Origin: Pseudomonadota bacterium
Lineage (GTDB): Bacteria; Pseudomonadota; Gammaproteobacteria; UBA5335
Direction: 5' to 3'
DNA: 64,000 nucleotides
Assembly: GCA_002862435.1 (NCBI GenBank)
Contig: PKDC01000044.1
Span: 1-64,000, forward strand
The position numbers and the translations under genes were made by a program. Below the pieces are notes generated by a model. It searched no databases, was not told the origin of the DNA, and saw only the letters and a list, made by a program, of their open reading frames with translations. This document shows, piece by piece, positions 18,046 to 31,583 of the stretch (its first letter is position 1; each line of letters opens with the position of its first letter).

Positions 18046-18503
18046 GCTAGTTCGCTGATGTTAGTGATGTGTGGTAGGCCAGACACCTACATGAACGCAT
18101 GATCGCCATCTAGTGCCTGCTTAGCCGCGAATGTGCCAGTAGGCGGTAGCTTGCGGCCCGCGCAGGAGTAGAGCCGTTAGAGCGAAGAGAAGTCCTCTAG
18201 CAAGCTCATTGCAACATAAATGCGTGAATTCAGATCGCAAGCAGACAAATGCGACAGAACATCAGTACCCGTCACCCTTGCTCACGGGGTGCATGACGCA
18301 ACTGAGCGACCGAAACGGTGCTGCGCTGGGCAAGGCCAGACTCACCTGCATCGGTTGTCACGTTCAAGTCGGACAACACCGCACTCGTAGCTGAGAGAAC
18401 TCCTACAAAAAGTCAGAACATGCCACTCTCGGGCGCCACTGATCGTGGGCTATGCTGTCAGTCAACAGAGACTGTATTCCCAGGCCCATCGATTGCTGAC
18501 CTG
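18046..18503. other. 458-bp gap with no supported gene
   Basis: This lies between the divergent Cys-rich gene and yqaA. Frames are short and without coding character. A GTCACCC / GGGTG-x2-TGAC imperfect hairpin at about 18270-18296 is the only structure noticed. Promoters for both flanking units must lie here but no clear -35/-10 pair was identified. Confidence 0.5.
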
Positions 18504-18926
18504 ATGATCTACTTGGGTTTATTCTTGGCTGCGTTCTTGGCCGCCACGCTAGTGCCGGCACAGTCCGAAGCCGTGCTGGTGAGTTTGCTGGTCGCCGGCT
18601 ATCCGGTGTGGGCACTATTGCTTGTCGCAAGCGCCGGCAATGTGCTCGGTTCGGTGGTGAACTGGTGGTTGGGCGAGCAACTGCTGCGCTTTCGCACCAG
18701 TCGCTGGTTTCCGGTATCGGCCTCGGCCCTGGAGCGCGCCCAGCGCCGCTACCAGCGCTATGGCAGTTGGTCGTTGCTGCTGAGCTGGGTGCCGATCATT
18801 GGTGATCCGCTGACCTTGGCCGCCGGGGTCATGAAAGAGCCGCTCTGGCGCTTCCTGCTGCTGGTGACGCTGGCCAAGGTGGGCCGTTACCTCGTGCTGA
18901 CGCTGATTACCCTGCAGGTGCTGTAG
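18504..18926 (+). CDS. YqaA family membrane protein
   Basis: A 140-residue inner-membrane protein of the YqaA/DedA (SNARE-associated) group: MIYLGLFLAAFLAATLVPAQSE start, GNVLGSVVNWWLGE, a basic amphipathic segment, then PIIGDPLTLAAGVMK and a final hydrophobic helix. The ATG at 18504 was chosen because family members start at this hydrophobic segment; the frame is open upstream but not coding-like. Function unknown, possibly lipid or ion related. Such genes recur near metal-resistance genes; it converges with the DUF1289-dmeF unit. Confidence 0.8.
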   Translation: MIYLGLFLAAFLAATLVPAQSEAVLVSLLVAGYPVWALLLVASAGNVLGSVVNWWLGEQLLRFRTSRWFPVSASALERAQRRYQRYGSWSLLLSWVPIIGDPLTLAAGVMKEPLWRFLLLVTLAKVGRYLVLTLITLQVL

Positions 18927-18950
18927 CCGTCGCTGCGCTCGTGCGCAAAG

Positions 18951-19142
18951 CTATGACGGCTGGCCGCGACGTGCCTGGATCTTGGCCCGCCGCCGCGGCA
19001 CGTGCGACAGAATGCTGCGTCGCTTGTGCTCGGTGTACTTGCGCCAACTGCGGATCTCCTCGGTGGTGCGAAAGCAGCCCACGCATACGTCGGTCTTCCG
19101 ATCGAACTGGCAGATGTCCGTGCAAGGGGAGGGGCGGCTCAT
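18951..19142 (-). CDS. DUF1289 family small protein
   Basis: A 63-residue protein with the family signature PCTDICQFD, DVCVGCFRT and EIRSW; four cysteines in C-x3-C and C-x2-C pairs suggest metal binding. It has a basic C-terminal tail. It overlaps the end of dmeF by 4 nt (ATGA), so it is translated with the Co/Ni exporter. Function of the family is unknown. Confidence 0.85.
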   Translation of the reverse strand: MSRPSPCTDICQFDRKTDVCVGCFRTTEEIRSWRKYTEHKRRSILSHVPRRRAKIQARRGQPS

Positions 19143-20119
19143 CGCGGCGTTTCACTGAGCGCGGTCCGCGCCTCGATGGTCACGTGCACGATCTCCTCGT
19201 GAATGGCCAAGGCATGCTTGAAATGATCCGGATGCACGGGATCTTCGGTCACGACCTCGGCCACACAGGCGAACTTGCCACGGCCTACCTGCCAGACGTG
19301 CAGATCGCTGATACGCGCCGGCACCGAGCCTTGCTCGATGGCTTCGCGGATTTCTTCCACTACGGGAGCATCCATCTGCGCATCGAGCAAGACCTTGCTG
19401 GTCTGGCGAATCAGGCCCCAGGCCCACACCGAGACCAGGGCCGCGCCCACTAGCCCCATCACCGGGTCCAGCCAGGCCGCACCGAAGTACATGCCACCCA
19501 GCAGCGCGATGATCGCCAACACGGAGGTCGCCGCATCGGCGATGACATGCAGGTAAGCCGAGCGCTGGTTCAGATCGTGATGGGCGCTGTGTCCGTGATC
19601 GCCATGATGCTCATGGTGATGGTGATGGTGATGGTGATCGTCGTGCCCGTGCCCGTGATCATGGTGATCCCGCAGCCACCAGGCGCACAGCAGGTTGACC
19701 GCCAGGCCCACGATGGCAATGGCAATGGCCTGCTCGTAGTGGATGGTGCTGGGGCGGAACAGGCGCTCGATGGACTGGAAGGCCATCAGGCCTGCCACAC
19801 CCAGCAGCAGGATTGCGCTGGTGTAACCGCCCAGGATTTCGATCTTCCACGTGCCGAAGGCAAAGCGACGGTCCTGCGCGAAGCGGCGCGCACAGGCGTA
19901 GGCGAAGACCGACAGGCCCAGTGCCAACGCGTGGGAGCTCATGTGCCATCCATCGGCCAACACGGCCATCGAGTTGTACCACCAGCCTCCGGTGATCTCC
20001 ACGACCATCATGATCAGGGTCAGGATCATGGCCCGACGCGTGTTGCGCTCGGCGAGCGGGTTGCCTTGGTCGAAGGCGTGGGAATGGCGCCGCGTAGCGG
20101 CCAGGGCATCGAGGTTCAT
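19139..20119 (-). CDS. dmeF: CDF family Co(II)/Ni(II) efflux transporter DmeF
   Basis: A 326-residue cation diffusion facilitator in the inner membrane exporting divalent cations by proton antiport. Six transmembrane helices are evident. The long cytoplasmic loop between TM4 and TM5 (about residues 160-195) is extremely His-rich (DHHDHGHGHDD, HHHHHHHHEHH), typical of DmeF. HMSSHALALGL in TM2 and HVIADAATSVLA in TM5 carry the metal-site His and Asp. The C-terminal cytoplasmic domain includes HVWQVG. Divergent from the regulator gene dmeR with a palindromic operator between them. Confidence 0.88.
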   Translation of the reverse strand: MNLDALAATRRHSHAFDQGNPLAERNTRRAMILTLIMMVVEITGGWWYNSMAVLADGWHMSSHALALGLSVFAYACARRFAQDRRFAFGTWKIEILGGYTSAILLLGVAGLMAFQSIERLFRPSTIHYEQAIAIAIVGLAVNLLCAWWLRDHHDHGHGHDDHHHHHHHHEHHGDHGHSAHHDLNQRSAYLHVIADAATSVLAIIALLGGMYFGAAWLDPVMGLVGAALVSVWAWGLIRQTSKVLLDAQMDAPVVEEIREAIEQGSVPARISDLHVWQVGRGKFACVAEVVTEDPVHPDHFKHALAIHEEIVHVTIEARTALSETPR

Positions 20120-20143
20120 GACGGGGCAGGGATGGGTTGCTGG

Positions 20144-20160
20144 ATACCCCCATAGGGTAT
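20144..20160. promoter_or_regulatory. Probable DmeR/RcnR-type operator
   Basis: Inverted repeat ATACCC - CCATA - GGGTAT in the short space between dmeF and dmeR. FrmR/RcnR-family repressors bind G/C-tract operators flanked by AT-rich inverted repeats of this kind. It sits 24 nt upstream of the dmeF start and just before the first possible dmeR ATG (20161), so it could repress both directions. Confidence 0.7.
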
Positions 20161-20172
20161 ATGATCGCTTCC

Positions 20173-20445
20173 ATGGCGCATACCCACCGCGACAAAAAGA
20201 AGCTGCTCACCCGCGTTCGCCGCATCGGCGGTCAGGTCGCGGCATTGGAGCGCGCACTGGAAGCCGAAGGCGACTGCGGTGATCTGCTGATCCAGATTGC
20301 CGCGGCTAAGGGCGCCATGCATGCGCTGATGATGGAAGTGCTCGCCGGTCATCTGAGCGAGCATGTGGTGACCGCCGAAACCGAGGCCGAGCGGGCCAAG
20401 GAAGCCGGCGCCATCATGGACTTGCTGACCCGTTATGCCCGTTGA
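20173..20445 (+). CDS. dmeR: Metal-sensing repressor DmeR (RcnR/FrmR family)
   Basis: A 90-residue all-helical DUF156 (CsoR/RcnR/FrmR) repressor. MAHTHRDKKKLLTRVRRIGGQV gives the N-terminal His ligands and the conserved RRIxGQ motif; GDCGDLLIQIAAAKGAMHAL carries the metal-binding Cys and the helix 2 His. Together with the N-terminal His this fits Co/Ni sensing. Divergent from dmeF. ATGs at 20161 and 20173 are both possible; 20173 was chosen because 20161 directly abuts the operator. Confidence 0.85.
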   Translation: MAHTHRDKKKLLTRVRRIGGQVAALERALEAEGDCGDLLIQIAAAKGAMHALMMEVLAGHLSEHVVTAETEAERAKEAGAIMDLLTRYAR

Positions 20446-20523
20446 TCGCAGACCGTTGGTGGGTGCTGCTTTCCCGAACGTCTGTGCTGGACAGGCCCGT
20501 CCTTAACCCCGTAGGCTAATGCA

Positions 20524-20895
20524 GTGATCCGGTTTTCCGCCCGCGCCAAGAGTGTCTTGCACGTCAGCATGCTGTTGCTGCTGGTGCTGGGCGTTCTCGT
20601 GCGGCCGGCACTGAATTTCGTGGGTGAAATCCACGGGGCCGCGCATGCGGCCGAAGTCGCGAGCGAGCACGGCCACGGCCATCCTGGCGATGCCCTCGAT
20701 GCCGATCACGACCAAGACCACGCCTCGGGCACGCACCTGCTGATGCACCAGGCCGATTCGGGTTCTTCCTCCGGCCTGCTCACCAGTTTCCGCCTGCCGC
20801 CCGTCGAAGTGGCTGCCTCTCAGCGTCTGCAGTGGACGCCGGCTTCTTCGCTTCCCCAGCGACTCTCTTCGCCGTTTAGACCTCCGATTGCCTGA
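20524..20895 (+). CDS. CzcI-like exported small protein (czc leader gene)
   Basis: A 123-residue protein with a GTG start, an N-terminal hydrophobic segment (VLHVSMLLLLVLGVLV), a His/Asp-rich centre (HGHGHPGD, DADHDQDHA) and the C-terminus FRPPIA. It sits in front of czcCBA, the position of CzcI in Cupriavidus. Two more relatives in this window (48394 and 48951) end in RPPITA and RPPIA. Likely periplasmic metal-binding or regulatory accessory of Czc efflux; exact role unproven. Confidence 0.65.
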   Translation: MIRFSARAKSVLHVSMLLLLVLGVLVRPALNFVGEIHGAAHAAEVASEHGHGHPGDALDADHDQDHASGTHLLMHQADSGSSSGLLTSFRLPPVEVAASQRLQWTPASSLPQRLSSPFRPPIA

Positions 20896-20961
20896 TGACA
20901 GGGCCGGCCGCCGTTAGCGCGGCCTGAGTACGTCTGTCCATCAACCAATCGGAGATGTTCC

Positions 20962-22208
20962 GTGAACTTGTGTTATGCATGGGTTCTGGCCTTGGCCGGA
21001 GCCTGTGGTGTTGTGCCATGGGCACACGCCACTGAACCTCTGCGCCTGCAGGAGGCGGTTTCCCGCGCCTTAGGTGCAAATCCGGCCCTAGCGGCCGAAG
21101 CAGCTCAACTCGATGCCGTCCGTGCCCGCGCCGAGCGCGAGGGCTTGGCCCCGCAGTACTTCGTCACCGGCGAACTGGAGAACGTGGGCGGTACCGGTTC
21201 ACTCAGCGGAGTGAATTCGGCCGAAAGCACCTTGCGGATCGGCCGTCTGATCGAGTTGGGCGGCAAGCGCGCCGCTCGCCAGGCCTTGGGCGCTGCCGAG
21301 ATCGATCAGCAGCAAACCGCTGCCGACGCCACGCGTATCGAACTGACCAGTCGCACGGCGGCCCGCTTCATCGAAGTCGCAGTGGATCAGCAGCGCCTGG
21401 ACTTTGCCAACGAACGCGTTCGCCAAGCCGAGCGTACGCGCCGCGAGGTAGCAGGCTGGGTCTGGGCCGCACGCAACCCCGAGTCGGATCTGCGTGCGGC
21501 TGAAATCGTCGTGGCCAACGCAGAGCTGGATCGTGAGCATGCCGAGCACGAGCTCAGCAGCGCCCGCACCACCTTGGCCGCGACCTGGGGCGACACGATC
21601 CCGGACTTCGACACGGTGGCTGCTGATCTGACCGATCTGCCCGAGGTCGAACCGCTGGACACGCTGCTGGCGCGCTTGCCGAACACGATCGATCAGCAAG
21701 CCTTCTCGCGTGAGGCTCGCCTGGCCGAAGCCCGTCGTCGTATCGCTGAGGCGGCTCGCAAACCCGATCTGAACTTCAACGTCGGCGTGCGTCGTCTGGA
21801 AGGGCCCAGTGATCAAGGTCTGGTGATGTCGGTGTCCGTACCGTTGGGCAGCCGCACGCGGGCGGGGTACTCCATCGCCGAAGCCGACGCGCAACTGGCG
21901 GCCATCGAAGCGCGCCGAAAAGCCGAGCAGTTCGAGCGCCATCAACTGGTCTTTGAGAAGTACCAGGAACTGGGCCATGCACGCACCGAGGTGGAGTCGT
22001 TGCGCGGACGTGTGGTGCCCAAAGCCGAGCAAGCCCTGGCCTTTACCCGGCGCGGCTTCGAAGCAGGGCGGTTCTCATTTCTCTCGCTCTCCCAGGCGCA
22101 GACCACGCTCTTTGAACTGCGCGAGCGCCTCGTCGAGGCCTATGCGCGCTATCACACCTTGCTGGTGGAGCTCGATCGGCTCACCGCAACCACCCAGGAC
22201 ACCTTTCC

Positions 22209-22212
<4 letters not shown>
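20962..22212 (+). CDS. czcC: CzcC-type outer-membrane factor
   Basis: A 416-residue TolC/OEP-family outer-membrane channel of an RND heavy-metal efflux complex. Signal peptide to about residue 24 (WAHAT), then two long coiled-coil/OEP repeats, visible as Ala/Glu/Arg-rich heptads (AREAVSRALGANPALAAEA-like start, LAEARRRIAEAARKPDLNF, SLSQAQTTLFELRERLVEA). GTG start at 20962 has GGAGA upstream. ATGA overlap with czcB. Confidence 0.87.
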
Positions 22213-26643
<4,431 letters not shown>

Positions 26644-26704
26644 TCCAGTGGGGTGGGGCGCGCGTGCGCTCCACCCCCTCCTGATCCCTTCCACATACCT
26701 ATAG

Positions 26705-27451
26705 ATGCGAATGAACTCACTTCTCTACAAACCCTCCGGATGGGGCGGCATGATCTCCGCCTCCACCACGCGCACGCTGGTTCTGTTGGCGGGCCTGCTG
26801 CTGTTGTTGTTCACCGCCAACGGCGCGCTGGCCCATGCCGTAGCCGAAGGTGATAAGGGCTACATCCAGGAAATCAGCGGGGTGCACCTGCTGTCGTTTG
26901 CCTACCTGGGCGCCAAGCACATGGCCACCGGGTACGACCACATCCTGTTCCTGCTGGGCGTGATCTTCTTCCTGTACCGCATGAAGCAGATCGCCTTGTA
27001 CGTCACGCTGTTCGCGGTGGGTCACTCCACCACGATGCTGTTGGGCGTGTACTTCAACGTGGGCATCAACAGCTTCCTGATCGACGCGATCATCGGCCTG
27101 TCGGTGGTCTACAAGGCGCTGGACAACATGGGCGCCTACCAACGCTGGCTGGGTTTTCAACCCAACACCAAGGCGGCCACGTTGATCTTCGGTCTGTTCC
27201 ACGGCTTTGGCCTGTCGACCAAGATCATCGAGTACGACATCTCTCCCGATGGTCTGGTGCCCAACCTGTTGGCCTTCAACGTCGGCGTGGAAATCGGCCA
27301 GCTGCTGGCCTTGGGCGCAATCCTGATTGTGATGGGCTACTGGCGCCGCTCGCGCGGCTTCTGGAAGCACGCCTATACCGCCAACGTCGCGATGATGTGC
27401 GCCGGTTTCATCCTGATCGGCATGCAGCTCACTGGCTACTTCGTTTCCTAA
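26705..27451 (+). CDS. HupE/UreJ family membrane protein
   Basis: A 248-residue membrane protein. After a signal-like hydrophobic segment and ALAHAV, the protein has HLLSFAYLGAKHMATGYDHILFLLGV, the conserved His/Asp-rich HupE_UreJ_2 region, and later VGHSTTM and GLFHGFGLS. Related proteins are nickel/cobalt permease-like; within a czc cluster it may move or exchange metals at the envelope. It is followed 24 nt later by a membrane-anchor gene in the same orientation. Confidence 0.8.
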   Translation: MRMNSLLYKPSGWGGMISASTTRTLVLLAGLLLLLFTANGALAHAVAEGDKGYIQEISGVHLLSFAYLGAKHMATGYDHILFLLGVIFFLYRMKQIALYVTLFAVGHSTTMLLGVYFNVGINSFLIDAIIGLSVVYKALDNMGAYQRWLGFQPNTKAATLIFGLFHGFGLSTKIIEYDISPDGLVPNLLAFNVGVEIGQLLALGAILIVMGYWRRSRGFWKHAYTANVAMMCAGFILIGMQLTGYFVS

Positions 27452-27475
27452 TTCAAGACATTGCGAGAACACACC

Positions 27476-28120
27476 ATGTACAACAGCAAGCCTCTCAACA
27501 CCGATCTGCCGTCCTCGCGCCAGTTGCTGCGCTCGACCATCATCGCCTTCATCGTGGCCGTCGTCCTGTTGGTCACCGTCGTGCTGCCGTCCGAGTACGC
27601 CATCGACCCCACCGGTGTCGGCCGCATGCTCGGGCTAACCGAGATGGGTGAGATCAAGGGTCAGTTGGCTGAAGAAGCCGCCGCCGATGCCGCACGTGAT
27701 GCGGCCGCGGCCGCGGCAGGCGCGCCGATCTCATCGGCCGCCTCATCCGCCAGCCCCGCAGCACCGGCAGCGGCGGCAGCACCGGCCGTGGACACCACGC
27801 AATGGCGCGATCAGATGCAGGTCGTTCTGGCGCCAGGAGAAGGCGCGGAGGTCAAGTTGGCGATGACAGCCGGTCAAAAGGCGAACTTCACCTGGACCGC
27901 GCAGGGCGGTGTCGTGAACTTCGACACCCATGGCGATGGCGGTACCGGCGGCGAATCCACCAGCTACGAAAAAGGACGCGGCGTGGCCGCCGACGAAGGC
28001 GTGCTGGAAGCGGCCTTCAACGGCAGCCACGGCTGGTTCTGGCGTAACCGCAGCGAGGCCACGGTGACGATCACCCTGCGTACGGCCGGCGACTACGCCC
28101 AGATCAAGCGCGTGATGTAA
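27476..28120 (+). CDS. Single-span transmembrane anchor protein of the czc region
   Basis: A 214-residue protein with one N-terminal membrane helix (STIIAFIVAVVLLVTVVL, about 20-38), an Ala-rich linker (about 70-105) and a compact C-terminal beta domain (QVVLAPGEGAEVKLAM to TITLRTAGDY) containing FDTHGDGG and GSHGWFWRN. The same type of gene follows HupE-like genes in other metal islands and is called a transmembrane anchor protein. Function is not known. Start ATG at 27476; a TTG at 27461 is less likely. Confidence 0.7.
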   Translation: MYNSKPLNTDLPSSRQLLRSTIIAFIVAVVLLVTVVLPSEYAIDPTGVGRMLGLTEMGEIKGQLAEEAAADAARDAAAAAAGAPISSAASSASPAAPAAAAAPAVDTTQWRDQMQVVLAPGEGAEVKLAMTAGQKANFTWTAQGGVVNFDTHGDGGTGGESTSYEKGRGVAADEGVLEAAFNGSHGWFWRNRSEATVTITLRTAGDYAQIKRVM

Positions 28121-28240
28121 CCCCGTGGCGGCCAGGCGCCTTAAGCGGGTCGTGGCATCGCCTCGACCCACCGTCGCGAGCCTGGGTCCTCGCGACACCT
28201 ACCCATCCTCGGCCACGCGCCGATCACGAAGGAACTGAAG

Positions 28241-28501
28241 ATGAAAGCTCGTTCACTGTCCATTGCCGGCCTGGTTGCGCTGTCGCTGGTCTCGCTGTCG
28301 GCCCTGGCCCATCCGGGCGCGCACGACGAAGAGAAGGAAATCCCCAAGACCTGTGAGGATCTGAAGGACACCAAGCGTTTCACCGACGACTCCGCCTTCC
28401 CTGAAGTCAAGGCGCTCAAGCAGAAGTGCGGCGTGCCGGAAAAGCCGGCCAAGGCCGACGGCGCCAAGAAGCCGGCCCCGGAAGCCAAGAAGACCAACTG
28501 A
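28241..28501 (+). CDS. Small exported Lys-rich protein
   Basis: An 86-residue protein with signal peptide cleaved at LALA-HPG; the mature N-terminus HPGAHDEEKE is His/acidic and could bind metal. There are two cysteines (KTCEDL, KQKCGV) and a Lys/Ala/Pro-rich tail. Good Shine-Dalgarno GAAGGAA precedes it. No family is recognised; placement within the czc accessory genes suggests a periplasmic metal-handling role. Confidence 0.65.
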   Translation: MKARSLSIAGLVALSLVSLSALAHPGAHDEEKEIPKTCEDLKDTKRFTDDSAFPEVKALKQKCGVPEKPAKADGAKKPAPEAKKTN

Positions 28502-28567
28502 TCGTTCGCCGTCCCAGGCGGTCGGCTTCCCGATCGCCTTGGGACACCTTCTCTGTCGAGGTGAGGT

Positions 28568-29431
28568 ATGTCCGCTCAATCTAGCGCAGACCAAGGGCGC
28601 ATCAAGCACGCCGTGGTTCGCCTGGCACGCGAGGTGATGGAGCTGCCCGGACTCCGGCGTGTCGGCAAACCGATGTATCGACGGTATTTCTCCAAGCCCT
28701 ACGAGCACGGCAATCTGTACTACGGCATCTACCGCAGCTACGAGGACGCGCTGCTCGATGCCGAGCGCCTGTCCTCGGAGGTCTTGCCCGCCAGCTACGA
28801 CCTGGATCAGGTCACGATCATGTACCGCCAGCAGCTCAACCGGCTGCGTGCCTGCGACTACCCGGCGCTGTACTGGATCCATCAGCTCATTGCTGATGGC
28901 GCCAGGCGCATCTTCGATCTGGGCGGACACGTAGGCTTGGCCTACTACGGCTTTGGTCGCTACATCGACTATCCGGCCGGACTGATCTGGAACGTCCATG
29001 ACCTGGACAAGGTGCTGCAGGCTGGTCGGCTGTTGTCCGCGCGACGGGATCGGTCGGGTCAGTTGCGCTTCGTCCACATTCCTGAGGTCGCCGACGGCTG
29101 CGATGTCCTGATCAGTACCGGCGCACTGCAGTACCTGGAGTACAGCCTGCCCGAGTTGCTGGACCGGCTGATCGCGCCGCCGCGCCATGTCCTGTTCAAC
29201 CTCACGCCGCTGCATGCCACCCGCGAGTTCTTCACCTTGCAGAACCTGGGTGTGGCGGTGTGTCCGTATCGGGTCCAGTCCGATGCCGCGCTGGTGCAAC
29301 AGATGGCCGAACGCGGCTATCAGATACGCGATCGCTGGGAGCTACCCGAGCGCCATCTGCGCGTGCCCTTCGAGCCGGACTACGAAGTGAATGCCTACTC
29401 CGGCATCTATTTCGAACGTCAGAGGCTGTAG
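28568..29431 (+). CDS. Putative methyltransferase, TIGR04325 family
   Basis: A 287-residue cytosolic protein without signal. YYGIYRSYEDALLDAER near residue 50 and IFDLGGHVGLAYYGF near 115 (a SAM-binding glycine motif) match the TIGR04325/LIC12133 putative methyltransferase family, usually found with surface polysaccharide genes. RBS GAGGTGAGG precedes the ATG. Finding it between metal-efflux accessory genes and an MFS exporter is unusual and suggests modification of a small ligand or envelope component; no substrate can be named. Confidence 0.7.
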   Translation: MSAQSSADQGRIKHAVVRLAREVMELPGLRRVGKPMYRRYFSKPYEHGNLYYGIYRSYEDALLDAERLSSEVLPASYDLDQVTIMYRQQLNRLRACDYPALYWIHQLIADGARRIFDLGGHVGLAYYGFGRYIDYPAGLIWNVHDLDKVLQAGRLLSARRDRSGQLRFVHIPEVADGCDVLISTGALQYLEYSLPELLDRLIAPPRHVLFNLTPLHATREFFTLQNLGVAVCPYRVQSDAALVQQMAERGYQIRDRWELPERHLRVPFEPDYEVNAYSGIYFERQRL

Positions 29432-29470
29432 CGATACCCGTACTGCCGCCACCACTGCTGAGGTCTTCCC

Positions 29471-30796
29471 ATGTTGGATGTCCTGACCAACCTCACTTTC
29501 CGTAAGCTCTTTGCCGCCCAGGTCATCGCCTTGCTGGGCACGGGCTTGGCGACCGTGGCGCTGGCCTTGCTGGCCTACGACCTGGCCGGCGATCAGGCCG
29601 GGCAGGTGCTCGGCCTGGCCCTGGCCATCAAGATGATCGTGTACGTGCTGCTCTCGCCGGTCTCCGGTGCGGTGGTGCCGCCGCACCGGCGCAAGATCGT
29701 GCTGATCGGGCTGGACGTGATCCGGGCCCTGGTCGCACTGGCGCTGCCGTTCGTCACCGAGATCTGGCAGATCTACGTGCTGATCGCCGTGCTGCAGTCG
29801 GCCTCGGCGTGCTTTACGCCCCTGTTCCAGTCGGTCATCCCGCAGATCCTGCCCGATGAGGCCAAGTACACCCGGGCCTTGTCGCTCTCGCGGCTGGCCT
29901 ACGACCTGGAGAGTCTGCTCAGTCCGGCCCTGGCCGCCGCGCTGCTGACGGTAATCGCGTTCCAAGGATTGTTCGTGGGCACCTCGGCCGGCTTCCTGCT
30001 GTCGGCGCTGCTGGTGATGTGGACGACGTTCCCTGTCGGTACGCGCAGCGCCAGCGCCGGTGGTCCCTACGCGCGGGCCATCCGCGGCATGAAGATCTAC
30101 CTGCGCACGCCACGCCTGCGCGGCTTGCTGCTGCTCAATCTCTGCGCCGCCGCCGGCGGGGCGATGGTGTTCGTCAACACGGTCGTGGTCGCGCGCACGG
30201 TGTTGCAAGGCGGCGAGCGGGAGGTGGCCTGGCTGTTGGCCGCCTTCGGCGTGGGCTCGATGCTGGTGGCTCTGTGCCTGCCGCGCCTGCTCGATCGCAT
30301 CGCCGATCGCCGCATCATGCTCTCGGCCGCCACGGCGATGACGGTGGTGCTGAGCGCGGCCACCGTGTACTGGTTCAGTGTCGGCGGCAAGCCTGCCTGG
30401 CCGGTCGTGGCGGGCATCTGGCTGCTGCTGGGCATGTCGTACGCGGGCCTGGTAACGCCCGGTGGCCGACTCATCCGTCGTTCCGGCGCCGAAGAGGATC
30501 TGCCGTTCCTGTTCGCCGCACAGTTTTCCCTCTCGCACGTGTGTTGGCTGCTGGCGTACCCGATCGCAGGTTTCCTGGGCGCCAAGCTGGGATTTGCAGC
30601 AGCGTTGGGGATTTTGTCCATGGTGGCCTTGCTGAGCGCAGTGCTGGCCCGCTGGGTGTGGAGCTCTCGTGATCCCGAACAGATCACACATACCCACGAG
30701 GAGCTGCCCGAGGGTCACGCCCATCTGGGGCAGGGCGGAAAGCAGCATGCCCACCGCTATGTCATCGACGACCTGCATTCGCGGTGGCCGCAGTGA
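29471..30796 (+). CDS. MFS transporter with His-rich C-terminal tail
   Basis: A 441-residue major facilitator with about 12 membrane helices; GTGLATVALALLAYDL in TM1-2 and a YDLESLLSPALAAALL segment resemble the MFS_3/EntS-like exporter group. The C-terminal cytoplasmic tail, about 40 residues, is His-rich (THTHEELPEGHAH, QHAHR), which would fit sensing or binding of metal. It follows the methyltransferase gene by 39 nt and precedes a small membrane protein gene by 34 nt. Confidence 0.82.
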   Translation: MLDVLTNLTFRKLFAAQVIALLGTGLATVALALLAYDLAGDQAGQVLGLALAIKMIVYVLLSPVSGAVVPPHRRKIVLIGLDVIRALVALALPFVTEIWQIYVLIAVLQSASACFTPLFQSVIPQILPDEAKYTRALSLSRLAYDLESLLSPALAAALLTVIAFQGLFVGTSAGFLLSALLVMWTTFPVGTRSASAGGPYARAIRGMKIYLRTPRLRGLLLLNLCAAAGGAMVFVNTVVVARTVLQGGEREVAWLLAAFGVGSMLVALCLPRLLDRIADRRIMLSAATAMTVVLSAATVYWFSVGGKPAWPVVAGIWLLLGMSYAGLVTPGGRLIRRSGAEEDLPFLFAAQFSLSHVCWLLAYPIAGFLGAKLGFAAALGILSMVALLSAVLARWVWSSRDPEQITHTHEELPEGHAHLGQGGKQHAHRYVIDDLHSRWPQ

Positions 30797-30830
30797 AGGC
30801 GTACGCACGCGTCCTGTCAGGAACCGCGAC

Positions 30831-31583
30831 GTGATCTACGCGCTGTCGGCCATCTTCATGCTGGGCGTGGGCCTGGGCACGGTCGGTGCCTTCGTGATGC
30901 CCTGGAGCGGGATGCACTTCGCGCTGGCGTGGCTGGGATCGGTGATCGGGGCGGTCTTCCTTACCTTGCTCGCGCTGCACGGATGGGACGTCAGGCTCGC
31001 GGCCACGCAGGGGGATCTGGCCTCCCTGAAACGCTTCTGGCACGCGCTGCGTCCTTCGCTAGCCGACATGCTATTAGCGGGGGTCCTGACAATCGCCGGC
31101 CTCTGGCTGGCAGGTACAGCCACCTCGCTCTCGCTGCTGCAGATCGCCGTGTCGGGTCTGCCGGTGTATCTGCTGGCCGTGGCGCGGATCGCGACCAAGC
31201 TCGGACGCCCCCATGTGGCGGCGCCCAAGACACGGGCCCTTGTTTTGTGTGCCGCGCTGCTGCTGATGAGCGTGGGCAGCCTGTACATGATTTGGCTGGT
31301 CGTCGCCGGCGATGTACCGGTGCTGGCGCAGGCCTGGGTGATCGCTCTGCAGCTGGTGAGCGCGCTGTGCTGTTACATCGCTGCCTCCAACTATCAAGTG
31401 GCGATGGCCACCGGTGAGATTCGGCGATCTCCCACCGTGATGCTGATGCTCAAGGAGCTGTCCGCGGTGGGCATGGGCGATATCGCCACGCCCGATCCCA
31501 AGGGCAAGCGGGTCACGCAGGACGCGTTGCCAACCTTCAGGAAGCGGCCGAACAAACGACCGCGACGATCGCGCAACCGATAG
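30831..31583 (+). CDS. Integral membrane protein with basic tail
   Basis: A 250-residue protein with about seven predicted membrane segments and a strongly basic C-terminus (FRKRPNKRPRRSRNR). GTG start at 30831 with AGGAA seven bases upstream; the frame is open upstream but overlaps the MFS gene. It resembles the protein encoded at 38891-39631 in size, order of membrane segments, an ALRPSLADML / AMRPRLRELL segment, and the Arg/Lys tail, so the two look like remote paralogues, one in each czc region. Function unknown. Confidence 0.65.
   Translation: MIYALSAIFMLGVGLGTVGAFVMPWSGMHFALAWLGSVIGAVFLTLLALHGWDVRLAATQGDLASLKRFWHALRPSLADMLLAGVLTIAGLWLAGTATSLSLLQIAVSGLPVYLLAVARIATKLGRPHVAAPKTRALVLCAALLLMSVGSLYMIWLVVAGDVPVLAQAWVIALQLVSALCCYIAASNYQVAMATGEIRRSPTVMLMLKELSAVGMGDIATPDPKGKRVTQDALPTFRKRPNKRPRRSRNR

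Noticed and set aside
28253-29299. 348-aa reverse open frame opposite the methyltransferase
   Set aside because: It spans two separate forward genes and their gap and has no recognisable domain.
29342-30808. 488-aa reverse open frame opposite the MFS gene
   Set aside because: Gln/His/Arg-rich shadow of a clear 12-helix transporter.
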